From: Silvania confinis
GTDB lineage: Bacteria > Pseudomonadota > Gammaproteobacteria > Enterobacterales > Enterobacteriaceae
DNA length: 64,000 nucleotides
Direction: 5' to 3'
Assembly (NCBI RefSeq): GCF_025564085.1
Contig: NZ_JAMGZJ010000078.1
Span: 372,001-436,000, forward strand
Shown here: positions 52,501 through 62,735 of the stretch, piece after piece
How positions within the stretch are numbered: position 1 is the first letter of the stretch
How the letters are laid out: the number at the start of each line of letters is the position of its first letter
Notes under the pieces: generated by a model
Databases searched by the model: none
What the model was told of the DNA's origin: nothing
The model's input: the letters and a program-made list of their open reading frames with translations, nothing else
Made by a program: the position numbers and the translations under genes

Positions 52501-52690
52501 GGATAGCCTCACGGACTGCATCACCAACCGCATCTTCATTGCCATATACCGCTGCCGTATCGATAAGACGATAACCTGCACGAATAGCATTCAACACAGA
52601 TTGTTTGCACTCTTCTTTATCGGTTACCTGGAATACGCCAAAACCTGCCATCGGCATCTTAAGGTTGTTGCTTAAAACGGTATGTTCCAC
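52500..52690 (-). pseudogene. Aldo/keto reductase, N-terminal fragment
   Basis: From the GTG at 52690, after a GGAGGAA ribosome site, 60-odd codons encode the N-terminus of an aldo/keto reductase of the 2,5-diketo-gluconate reductase type: MPMAGFGVFQVTD, then AGYRLIDTAAVYGNE with the catalytic Asp and Tyr. The frame then runs into IS3 sequence after VREAI, so the remaining three quarters of the enzyme, including the Lys and His of the tetrad, is lost. The intact start and ribosome site suggest recent disruption. Confidence 0.85.
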
Positions 52691-52710
52691 TGTAAAGTTC
52701 CTCCACTACG

Positions 52711-53016
52711 TTAGAGCAGAAATTTTAAGGTAAAAGATGAGTGATGATTAGTCTGTAACATCAGAATTAACTTATGAGATAAACTCATGAGTCCTGCCTG
52801 ATTCTTTCTGATAAACACCGGCCTGAACCAACCAAAGTAGACATTTCCGTTCTTCATGAAAAGCCAACGCCTGGCTATTTGAGATCTTTCCCTGGTGAAA
52901 TAATCAACGGGGAGCAGGTCACCAATAAAGGAATAGACGAGTTTTTTGTCATTTAGCGCACGCTTATGGTATTGAATATTGGCAATTTTATGGTTAGCCG
53001 TGTTCTGGTAACTCAC
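52711..53016 (-). CDS. Unrecognised 101-codon ORF in the serT scar
   Basis: An open frame from a GTG at 53016 encoding a basic protein (MSYQNTANHKIANIQY...) with the middle segment RRWLFMKNGNVYFGWFRP. I do not recognise it. No good ribosome site is visible. It may be a remnant of imported DNA or not a gene at all. It lies between the reductase fragment and the second serT. Confidence 0.25.
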   Translation of the reverse strand: MSYQNTANHKIANIQYHKRALNDKKLVYSFIGDLLPVDYFTRERSQIARRWLFMKNGNVYFGWFRPVFIRKNQAGLMSLSHKLILMLQTNHHSSFTLKFLL

Positions 53017-53148
53017 TGATTCCTGGAACTCGGGAGCGTCACTTTAGGGTTGAAACATCAGTTTTGTCTCTACACCTGCTTGATTTGTCGGTTTTTTCAG
53101 CAACGTTCACAAACCACCGGAAGACATTCAAATTCTTCAATTTTGTGC

Positions 53149-53177
53149 TTTACACAACGCACAGGGATGTTTATAGT
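53149..53177 (+). promoter_or_regulatory. Promoter of second serT copy
   Basis: TTTACA and TATAGT spaced 17 bp. The -35 and most of the spacer lie outside the duplicated block and differ from copy 1, yet the hexamers are the same, so both genes look expressible. Confidence 0.8.
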
Positions 53178-53189
53178 GCGCCTCACTTA

Positions 53190-53277
53190 GGAAGCGTGGC
53201 CGAGCGGTTGAAGGCACCGGTCTTGAAAACCGGCGACTCGAAAGGGTTCTAGAGTTCGAATCTCTACGCTTCCGCCA
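53190..53277 (+). tRNA. serT: tRNA-Ser (UGA), copy 2
   Basis: Identical over all 88 nt to the copy at 51870, with anticodon UGA and encoded CCA. E. coli K-12 has a single serT, so this is a lineage-specific duplicate. Confidence 0.98.
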
Positions 53278-53283
53278 AATTCG

Positions 53284-53320
53284 AAAACCCTGCGATAGCA
53301 ATATCGCAGGGTTTTTTGTT
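53284..53320 (+). terminator. Terminator of second serT copy
   Basis: Same hairpin as after copy 1 (AACCCTGCGATA/TATCGCAGGGTT plus T run). Confidence 0.92.
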
Positions 53321-53653
53321 ATTTAATCCTGAGCTGATACCGACCCCGCCTCGTCGTAAGGCAGCAACAGGGGGGGCCGATGTATCGACGACATCTTAAG
53401 CCCCCCGACTGAAGTTCATGATGCTAATGCGGCCAGGAAAAGCCTCGTCAAACGAGTGCCTGACAAAGGGGAGCATGAAGGCGCTCAATGAGTGTTGCAA
53501 AATGACAACGCCAAAAGGGAGGCCACCGAGGTTGATGCCGCGTAATATCAACCTACGGCTATCCATCAATGTGTAAACACCCGGCCATGACAAACCCGCG
53601 ACATGCCATTTAGCGACCATTCTCAACGCAGATTTATCGCTATCACGTTATTG
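53321..53653. other. Spacer after serT copy 2; one weak ORF
   Basis: A 76-codon minus-strand frame (53396-53626, starting MRMVAKWHVAGLSWPG) is open here, with no recognisable domain and no clear ribosome site. Nothing else was identified. It could be decayed imported DNA. Confidence 0.3.
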
Positions 53654-54241
53654 TTAGCCCGTGCTTCGCAACCCGCGAAGGAGCAGGTTTAGTGCCTTAA
53701 TTGCCTGCGCCAGTCGTGTATCGCTATCATTACCTTCGGCAATCCAGAATGCCGCTTCTGCCAGGCTACCGTAGATCAGCGATGCAAGGCCCTCCACAGA
53801 GACATTGTCGATAATTCCTGACGTAATCAGATTACGTATCAGGTGCTGCATGGATTCCATGCAGTGGCGCTGTGATTCCGGTGAGGCCCCCCCCAGGACC
53901 GCTTTCGCATCGCGTAAAACAATGCGCTGAAATTCATGTTCCAGCGCCATCTCCAGATACGCCCGACAGCGGCTGCAAAACCCCTCCCAGGGATCTTCTG
54001 CACTATCTGAAATCGCCTGCAGACGTTGATCCATCTCGTCATCGATCTGGTCGACAACCGCGGCTAATAACCCTTTCTTATCACCAAAGTGATGGTAAAG
54101 CGCGCCCCGGGTCAGGCCGGCCTGCGCGGTGAGATCGTCCATAGAGGTATCAGCGTAACCCCGTTCGCTAAACACTTTACGAGCCGTCATTAACAGCGTA
54201 GCGCGGGTCTCTTCCATCTCGGCGCGGGTACGACGAACCAT
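53654..54241 (-). CDS. TetR/AcrR-family repressor
   Basis: This 195-residue TetR-family protein has an N-terminal helix-turn-helix (residues about 30-58, SMDDLTAQAGLTRGALYHHFGDKKGL) and a helical ligand-binding C-terminal domain. It is divergent from an MFS transporter, and the 136-bp gap carries two copies of CATAC-N5-GTATG, probable operators for this protein. By analogy it should repress itself and the transporter until a ligand binds. The ligand is unknown. The family of closest type includes AcrR-like efflux regulators. Confidence 0.9.
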   Translation of the reverse strand: MVRRTRAEMEETRATLLMTARKVFSERGYADTSMDDLTAQAGLTRGALYHHFGDKKGLLAAVVDQIDDEMDQRLQAISDSAEDPWEGFCSRCRAYLEMALEHEFQRIVLRDAKAVLGGASPESQRHCMESMQHLIRNLITSGIIDNVSVEGLASLIYGSLAEAAFWIAEGNDSDTRLAQAIKALNLLLRGLRSTG

Positions 54242-54275
54242 CTTCTCTCCTTACATACGACACGGATGATTATTT

Positions 54276-54323
54276 ACATACTATGCGTATGAATATAGTA
54301 TTGGATTCATACGCGCTGTATGT
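54276..54323. promoter_or_regulatory. Paired palindromes, probable TetR operators
   Basis: Two 15-bp palindromes CATAC-TATGC-GTATG (54277-54291) and CATAC-GCGCT-GTATG (54308-54322) are centred 31 bp apart, about three helical turns. They sit within larger 19-bp inverted arms (16 of 19 matching) separated by 10 bp. They lie between the divergent repressor and transporter genes. Confidence 0.75.
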
Positions 54324-54377
54324 ATTGTCGCTAAGCCACACTTTTGTGGCAAGTAAATGCTGATGGAGAAAGAGAGC

Positions 54378-55586
54378 ATGAATCTGTATCGAAGCCTGTT
54401 TTCTGTACCTGGCACGGTTCATTTTGCCGTAGCCGGTCTGCTTGCCCGGGTGCCATTGCCGATGGCGGGCATCGGGATCATCACGTTGCTGTCGCAGCTA
54501 TACGAAAGTTATGCCCTTGCCGGCACCGTCTCTGCGACTTTCGTGCTGGCCTATGCTCTGCTGTCGCCGCAGATCTCAGGGTATGTGGATCGTTACGGGC
54601 AGCGCCGCGTATTGCCTTTGGCCACGGCTATCAGTATCACCGGCTTTGCCATCCTGATAGCCGGTACGTACTGGCATTTGGGGCCTGTCAGTTTGTTTAC
54701 AGGCGCAATACTGGCGGGATTCATGCCCAGTATCTCCGCCATGATTCGCGCTCGCTGGACCGCGCTGTACCGGGGCCAGCCCCAGTTGCAAACGGCCTGG
54801 TCCCTGGAAACGGTACTTGATGAAGCGACATTCATTGTGGGCCCGCCGCTTTCCGTCGTCCTTTCGGTCACGCTTTTTCCCCAGGCGGGCCTGCTGGTCG
54901 CCGCGCTATTGCTGGTTGCAGGTGTACTTTCGCTGGTGATGCAGCGCAGTACAGAGCCGCCAGTAGTGAGCGGCGCTGGCAGCATAAATCGTTCGGGCTC
55001 TGTGATTCGCCTGCCAGGGGTACAACTATTAACGCTGCTGATGGTGGCTATGGGAGTCATTGTCGGCACGATTGATATTGTGAGCATTGCCTTTGCCGGA
55101 CAACAGGGACAACCGGCCGCGGCAAGCCTTGTGCTATCGGCCTACGCCACGGGCTCATGTCTTGCCGGGTTAGTGTATGGCTCACTGAGATTGAAAACCC
55201 CGCTCCATCGGCTGCTCCTGTGGGGCGCACTGGCGACGGCCGCAACAACCCTTCCTCTGATGATGGTGACCAGTCTTACTGCACTGGCGTTGGCCGTGCT
55301 GGCGGCGGGCATTTTCTTCGCCCCAACCATCATTGTCGCTATGTCACTTATCGAACGTCAGGTGTCTGAAAATCGTTTAACAGAAGGCATGACCTGGCTA
55401 CTGGCCGGGCTCAATGTGGGCGTTGCGCTGGGGGCCGCGATTTCAGGTCAGGTTGTTGACGGGATTGGAACGCGATCGGGTTTCTCTGTCGCGCTGTGTG
55501 CCGGAATCACGGTTCTGCTAATTGCCCTTTTCAGTAACCTAAAACAGTCGCGCCCGGGCGCGTTAAACACCACAGGAACGATGTAA
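54378..55586 (+). CDS. MFS transporter (probable efflux)
   Basis: This inner-membrane protein of about 402 residues has around twelve hydrophobic spans and belongs to the major facilitator superfamily. The loop 2-3 motif is GYVDRYGQRRVLP, a form of the GxxxDRxGRR signature. The start MNLYRSLFSVPG is used; in-frame ATGs at 54357 and 54363 are alternatives. A TetR regulator is divergent, so drug or metabolite export is the natural guess, but the substrate cannot be told. The TAA overlaps an ATG of a possible 33-codon ORF. Confidence 0.85.
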   Translation: MNLYRSLFSVPGTVHFAVAGLLARVPLPMAGIGIITLLSQLYESYALAGTVSATFVLAYALLSPQISGYVDRYGQRRVLPLATAISITGFAILIAGTYWHLGPVSLFTGAILAGFMPSISAMIRARWTALYRGQPQLQTAWSLETVLDEATFIVGPPLSVVLSVTLFPQAGLLVAALLLVAGVLSLVMQRSTEPPVVSGAGSINRSGSVIRLPGVQLLTLLMVAMGVIVGTIDIVSIAFAGQQGQPAAASLVLSAYATGSCLAGLVYGSLRLKTPLHRLLLWGALATAATTLPLMMVTSLTALALAVLAAGIFFAPTIIVAMSLIERQVSENRLTEGMTWLLAGLNVGVALGAAISGQVVDGIGTRSGFSVALCAGITVLLIALFSNLKQSRPGALNTTGTM

Positions 55587-55687
55587 TGTGGACATTTTCG
55601 CGCATTGAATACGTTCACCGCTCCTGGAAGGCGGTTGTCGGTCTGGTTATGACTGTCGTTGCTTGCCTTGCCCAAAACCGCACCTAA
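55586..55687 (+). CDS. Possible 33-residue membrane peptide coupled to the MFS gene
   Basis: An ATG overlapping the MFS stop (TAATG) opens a 33-codon frame, MWTFSRIEYVHRSW followed by the hydrophobic KAVVGLVMTVVACLAQ. The layout is that of a translationally coupled single-span peptide. It may be real or chance; nothing similar is recognised. Confidence 0.3.
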   Translation: MWTFSRIEYVHRSWKAVVGLVMTVVACLAQNRT

Positions 55688-55735
55688 TAAATTAGCCCCC
55701 GCTGGTCTTTTGGCGAGTTTGTATTTCCTTGGGCA

Positions 55736-55757
55736 CAATCCGACAGCGATCACACTT
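55736..55757. promoter_or_regulatory. Candidate CRP site of the beta-glucoside operon
   Basis: TCCGA-N6-TCACA: right half perfect, left half 3 of 5. Centred about 81 bp upstream of the predicted start. Catabolite control is usual for such operons. Confidence 0.35.
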
Positions 55758-55792
55758 TTGAATGAAACTGCCCAGCCGGGCGCATCGCAGTG

Positions 55793-55820
55793 TTGACGAT
55801 ACATAAGCCAGAATTATATG
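55793..55820 (+). promoter_or_regulatory. Promoter of the beta-glucoside operon
   Basis: TTGACG and TATATG spaced 16 bp, giving a leader of about 105 nt that contains the antiterminator target. Confidence 0.6.
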
Positions 55821-55836
55821 TTTGTGTGATAAATAC

Positions 55837-55916
55837 AGCTTGTTACCGTTCGGCGGGCAAAACGTAAATTCAGCCACAGGGGTTTCCCTGGCTGTACTTA
55901 TGTTTTGCCCGTTTTG
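55837..55916 (+). promoter_or_regulatory. RAT element and overlapping terminator before the antiterminator gene
   Basis: AGCTTGTTACCG-TTCGG-CGGGCAAAAC matches the BglG/LicT RNA antiterminator target (TTGTTACTG...CAGGCAAAAC pattern), 55837-55864. Its 3' arm GGGCAAAAC also pairs with GTTTTGCCC (55902-55910) to form a terminator with an inner CAGCC/GGCTG stem and trailing GTTTTG. The two folds exclude each other, which is the classic switch. Confidence 0.85.
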
Positions 55917-55933
55917 CATTTCTGGAGTTGGCG

Positions 55934-56779
55934 ATGCGCATTAGACAGATTTTGAACAACAACGTCGTCAGCGTCTGTGATGGTAGCGGAGCGGAATTTA
56001 TCCTGACGGGAAGAGGCCTGGGCTTTAACGCCAGCGTCGGGGATGTTGTTGATGAGCGCAACGTGGAGAAGACGTTCCAGCTCGCGGACAGCTCGGTATC
56101 GGCGCGCTTTAAGGTGTTACTTAACGAAGTCCCGGTGGAGATCATTCAGCTGACGGATGACATCGTCAGTCTGGCCCGTCAGTCGCTCTCCCGCGCACTG
56201 AGCGATGTGCTGTATGTATCGCTGGCCGACCATCTGCACTTTGCCCTGCAGCGACACCGTGAGGGGCTGGCAATTCAGAATCCGCTGGAGTGGGAAGTCC
56301 GCCATTTATACCGCAAGGAATATCTTGTGGGTCGTCAGGCGCTGGCGCTGATCGCCTCCCGCACCGGGCAGCTTCTGCCGGATGCCGAAGCGTGCAGTAT
56401 TACGCTGCACATTGTGAATGCCTCGATGAATGTGCCGGACGGGCAGGTGATGGAAATGACTCGCCTGATCTTCCAGATTCAGAACATCGTCAAGTACTGG
56501 TTCGCTATCAGCATCGATGAGCAAAGCCTGAACTATCAGCGCTTTGTCACCCATATTAAGTTTTTCGCTCAGCGGGTGATGGCGGGGGAGATTCTGAACA
56601 ATGATGACGCAGAATTGTTCGAGCAGATGCCCAAACGCTATGAAAAAACGTTGAGTTGTGTTCAGGCCATCAGTGAGTTTGTCAGCCGCAACTACAACCA
56701 CACAATGAGCAGTTCAGAAAAGTTATACCTGACGGTCCATATCGGTAACGTTATTCATCGTCAGCACAATTCCATTTAG
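55934..56779 (+). CDS. BglG/LicT-family transcription antiterminator
   Basis: This protein of 281 residues binds RAT RNA and stops termination when beta-glucosides are present. It has an N-terminal CAT RNA-binding domain (MRIRQILNNNVVSV, residues 1-56) and two PRD domains. The phosphorylatable histidines fall at 100, 159, 207 and 269, the same positions as in LicT. PRD1 phosphorylation by the cognate EII should inactivate it, and PRD2 phosphorylation by HPr should activate it. The ATG at 55934 follows a CTGGAG site; a TTG two codons earlier is less likely. Confidence 0.92.
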   Translation: MRIRQILNNNVVSVCDGSGAEFILTGRGLGFNASVGDVVDERNVEKTFQLADSSVSARFKVLLNEVPVEIIQLTDDIVSLARQSLSRALSDVLYVSLADHLHFALQRHREGLAIQNPLEWEVRHLYRKEYLVGRQALALIASRTGQLLPDAEACSITLHIVNASMNVPDGQVMEMTRLIFQIQNIVKYWFAISIDEQSLNYQRFVTHIKFFAQRVMAGEILNNDDAELFEQMPKRYEKTLSCVQAISEFVSRNYNHTMSSSEKLYLTVHIGNVIHRQHNSI

Positions 56780-56807
56780 GCTTGTTACTGTTTAATCAGG
56801 CAAACCC
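56779..56807 (+). promoter_or_regulatory. Second RAT element, before the permease gene
   Basis: GGCTTGTTACTG-TTTAAT-CAGGCAAACC, closely like the first RAT. It starts at the antiterminator stop codon. Possible hairpins follow (CCCGC/GCGGG at 56825-56837 and GGGCA/TGCCC at 56850-56864), though the terminator is less clear than in the first leader. Confidence 0.75.
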
Positions 56808-56884
56808 CAGAGGAAACAAGGTGTCCCGCCAACGCGGGCAATTGTGAACGGGCAGACTGTGCCCTTAATCTGGAGAGTACCACG

Positions 56885-60242
<3,358 letters not shown>

Positions 60243-60250
60243 AACGTTAT

Positions 60251-60279
60251 CTCAGGGATCGTGCAAGGCGGTCCCTGAG
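60251..60279. terminator. Hairpin between the glucosidase gene and dsbG
   Basis: CTCAGGGA and TCCCTGAG arms with a 13-base loop between convergent genes. No T run, so termination may be weak. Confidence 0.55.
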
Positions 60280-60291
60280 CCGTCGATTCGC

Positions 60292-61044
60292 TTATTGCGG
60301 ACCCATCATCGCCTTCAGCTGTTGCGCATCAGGCATCCCGACCACCTGCTGGAGTTCCTGCTTTTCATTCATGTAGTAGATAGCCGGTGTCGCTGCTGCC
60401 CCCATTTCATCCATCAGCTTCTGGTTGTATTGCAACAGGCTGAAGGTCTCTTTCGAGGTGCCTTTTGGGGAGGCTGGGAGGGTCTTACCGTTGGACAGTT
60501 CATAGTCGCGCCAGGCTTTGGCCGGATCGGCCGCGTTTAAAATCGCTGCGGCGTTGGGCCCGCTTTGCGGGTTGAGCACGGCCACCAACAGCGTATTAAT
60601 CTCCACCTTACCCGACTCTACCCACGGCTGCGCCGCGGCCCAAAACTGTTTGCAGTACGGGCAGAATGGATCGGCAAAGACGACGATCTTACGCTTTGCC
60701 GCCGGGTTCCCCTCTTTAATGCTCTTTGCGGCACTGAGTTTCTCCCACAGCTGACGGCCCTGCGGAATATATAACTCCTGAGTAAATACCGCCTCGCTGA
60801 GGTTATTGCCTTTTTCATCATACAGATAACCCGAAACGGCATGCTTACCGTCCGGCGTCAGCCAGACGGTAACGCCCATATCCTGATACTGGCCGAGCCA
60901 GCCCCGCAGGCCGCCCTCGGCGGGGATCTCTTTGACGATTTTGACGCCCTGTTTTTCTATCTGTTGGATGGCGGGCGGCAGGGGATCGCTGGCAAAGGCC
61001 AGCAGCGGTAACGCAGCGGCCAGCGCGGCGAATCTCTTCAGCAT
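60292..61044 (-). CDS. dsbG: Periplasmic thiol:disulfide isomerase/chaperone DsbG
   Basis: DsbG is a periplasmic dimeric thioredoxin-fold protein that reduces sulfenylated cysteines and has isomerase and chaperone activity, kept reduced by DsbD. The 250-residue product has a signal peptide ending AFA|SDPLPP, an N-terminal dimerisation domain with YQDMGVTVWLTPDGKHAVSGY, the active site FADPFCPYCKQF (Cys128 and Cys131), and the cis-proline loop ATPAIYY. E. coli DsbG has 248 residues. Here it sits near a fimbrial operon, not near ahpC as in E. coli. Confidence 0.93.
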   Translation of the reverse strand: MLKRFAALAAALPLLAFASDPLPPAIQQIEKQGVKIVKEIPAEGGLRGWLGQYQDMGVTVWLTPDGKHAVSGYLYDEKGNNLSEAVFTQELYIPQGRQLWEKLSAAKSIKEGNPAAKRKIVVFADPFCPYCKQFWAAAQPWVESGKVEINTLLVAVLNPQSGPNAAAILNAADPAKAWRDYELSNGKTLPASPKGTSKETFSLLQYNQKLMDEMGAAATPAIYYMNEKQELQQVVGMPDAQQLKAMMGPQ

Positions 61045-61175
61045 GATGCACTCCTTGTATATGCAGGCGCGATTGCAAACGCATACGATTCTCAGATTGA
61101 TAAGACTGATGAATGATAGGAGCTCAGGTTCAGGTTACAAGTGTTTCTTTTTTACCCGGGGCATTACGCGGCCAG

Positions 61176-61391
61176 TCACGCCGAAAAGATAAGCGGTGCG
61201 GTGTGCAGCACGTCCATTACCACCACCAGCAGATAATGACTGAGAGCCTGCAGATGAGTGACCAGCGAACTCTGCGAGAAGGTCTGTAAAAGCCACATCG
61301 TCATCAGCGCTGCCGTGGTGACGATTGCCGTTAACACCAGGGTGGTGACGGTGATCCAGGCCAGCAAACGCCAGGCGAGTAAGTGCGCCAT
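61176..61391 (-). CDS. Small two-span membrane protein, unknown function
   Basis: A 71-residue frame from the ATG ending at 61391 (MAHLLAWRLLAWITVT), with an AAGG site seven bases upstream; an ATG eight codons earlier is possible. Two hydrophobic stretches (about residues 4-36 and 47-68). Unrecognised. A terminator-like hairpin lies 30 bp upstream with little room for a promoter, so expression may depend on read-through. Confidence 0.45.
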   Translation of the reverse strand: MAHLLAWRLLAWITVTTLVLTAIVTTAALMTMWLLQTFSQSSLVTHLQALSHYLLVVVMDVLHTAPLIFSA

Positions 61392-61420
61392 TCTGTAAAC
61401 CTTCTGAGGATGCATTAAAT

Positions 61421-61445
61421 AAAAAAGCCCCCGTCTTGCAGGAGG
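61421..61445 (-). terminator. Terminator-like hairpin upstream of the small membrane ORF
   Basis: On the minus strand CCTCC-TGCAAGAC-GGGGG then C and six T residues. Five base pairs including one G-T. Confidence 0.55.
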
Positions 61446-61478
61446 AATAAAGCCGTTAATAGCGCACTGAATTAATAA

Positions 61479-61514
61479 TAAAGGGGTGGGTTGCGGGGCG
61501 GGAATTACCCCTTT
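61479..61514 (-). terminator. Terminator of the RHH gene
   Basis: AAAGGGGT and ACCCCTTT arms next to the stop codon, followed by TTATTATTAATT on the minus strand. Confidence 0.65.
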
Positions 61515-61730
61515 CTATTTAGTTGCTCTGTTTGCCTGGTAGTACTCGCGGTGCAACCGTAACGCCTCGGACACTATTTCCTGCTTACTCTGCCGGGTTT
61601 CGAAGGCGGTGGTTCTCACGTATTCATTTAATTCATTATCAATACGCGCGCTGAGCATCGTTAAATCGTCCGATCGCCTTTCGCCGCGCGGCTTGCGCCT
61701 TTTAGGATAGCTCCTGCTGGTGTCTTGCAT
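61515..61730 (-). CDS. Ribbon-helix-helix (Arc/CopG-type) regulator
   Basis: A 71-residue basic protein. After a charged N-terminal tail (YPKRRKPRGERR), MLSARIDNELNEYVRTTAFETRQSKQEIVSEALRLH fits a ribbon-helix-helix fold, seen as the strand LSARID and helices NELNEYVRTTA and KQEIVSEALRLH. Such proteins repress promoters or act as antitoxins. No toxin gene adjoins it. It reads away from the fimbrial operon across 1 kb of AT-rich DNA, so control of that operon is a reasonable but untested guess. Confidence 0.65.
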   Translation of the reverse strand: MQDTSRSYPKRRKPRGERRSDDLTMLSARIDNELNEYVRTTAFETRQSKQEIVSEALRLHREYYQANRATK

Positions 61731-62735
61731 AGTGTCCCTCTGACCTGACTTACAAGTAATGTGCGAGGTGAAATATGACTCCCCGGTAAAATCATGTCAA
61801 CTTTTGAAATATAACGACGACTATGTGATTCAAACGTTAAAAATTAAATTTATGGGCTGTTGTTTTTCATTCGAAAGCGCATTAACAGGGTGAGAAGGAT
61901 AATAGACAGTTATTCATTCGATGACGGTTTGCGCACGGCGATCCGGGTATTGTTGTGGATAATTATGCGGATCCTACCCTGTAAAATAATAACACTCTGC
62001 ATTTTAGCTTAACGGTGGGTGATATTTCGACATTAACAATCTCTTAAAAAATCGTCACAATTATGCCGCAGGTGGCGATTAAAAATGTGATTTAAGTTTG
62101 ATTTAAGTCAACTATTGCTCACGGGGTGTAAAGATGGAAAGGGGGGTAAAAGGCTTGCGATTGAGAACGTATTTCATTCAGGTTTATTACGGCGGTTTTT
62201 ATTAGGTGGTAATAACAACTGTGTATTATGGGGTTTTTATTTTCCCCATTTTGGCAGCGAGGATTTTATTTAATGTAAACATTATGCTTGCGTAGCGTTG
62301 CGAACTCGCTTTCTAGGAATAATCCTAATGTTACCGGTAACTATCTCCAGTCGAAATCATCAAAAAAGCTGCTTAAGCACGCTATTGTTATTTTTGTGTA
62401 GCCATGTCTCCCTGTTGTGGTGCAAACGAGTGTCAAAATAAAACATTTACCGCCATAAATTAATATTGGCATGTCAACATTGACGGATTTATTATTTTAT
62501 GAGGTCAGAGGTCTGTTGCGTTTTAATATTTCTGGGAATATTATTTTTTGGCGTGCAGGGGGGTGAATAAATCCACTTCCCGTATAAATAACCCTGATTT
62601 CGAACGTTTCTTTCCTGTTTAATTAATGGGGGAGGGTGGGTTTTTTATTGGAGAGATGCACGTAAAGGATGAATTTAAAGACCAGATGGCTCTGGTTAAT
62701 GTCATCAATAATACATATTAAAGTTGGGCTAAATA
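61731..62735. other. 1-kb AT-rich non-coding region upstream of the fimbrial operon
   Basis: No convincing gene. Strongly AT-rich, like H-NS-silenced fimbrial control regions. It contains a hairpin TGGGG-TTTTTATTTT-CCCCA (62229-62248) and a candidate promoter nearer the pilin gene. I did not see paired TTGGGGCCA-type repeats of an invertible fim switch, nor a recombinase gene in the window. Confidence 0.6.
62516..62544 (+). promoter_or_regulatory. Candidate promoter of the fimbrial operon
   Basis: TTGCGT and TATTAT spaced 17 bp, about 190 bp before the pilin start. The -35 is weak, as expected for an activated promoter. Confidence 0.35.

Larger units (their letters stand above)
53168..53320. 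repeat. 153-bp direct repeat, copy 2 (contains serT)
   Basis: Second member of the pair described at 51848-52000. Confidence 0.95.

Noticed and set aside
51848-53320. An intact integrative element between the serT copies
   Set aside because: No integrase, excisionase or replication gene is present; only fragments remain.
61515-61730. RHH protein as antitoxin of a toxin-antitoxin pair
   Set aside because: No plausible toxin gene adjoins it; the neighbouring small ORF is a membrane protein separated by terminator-like hairpins.
61731-62735. A fimS-type invertible switch before the pilin gene
   Set aside because: I could not find a pair of inverted repeats of the TTGGGGCCA kind, and no FimB/FimE-like recombinase gene is in the window.
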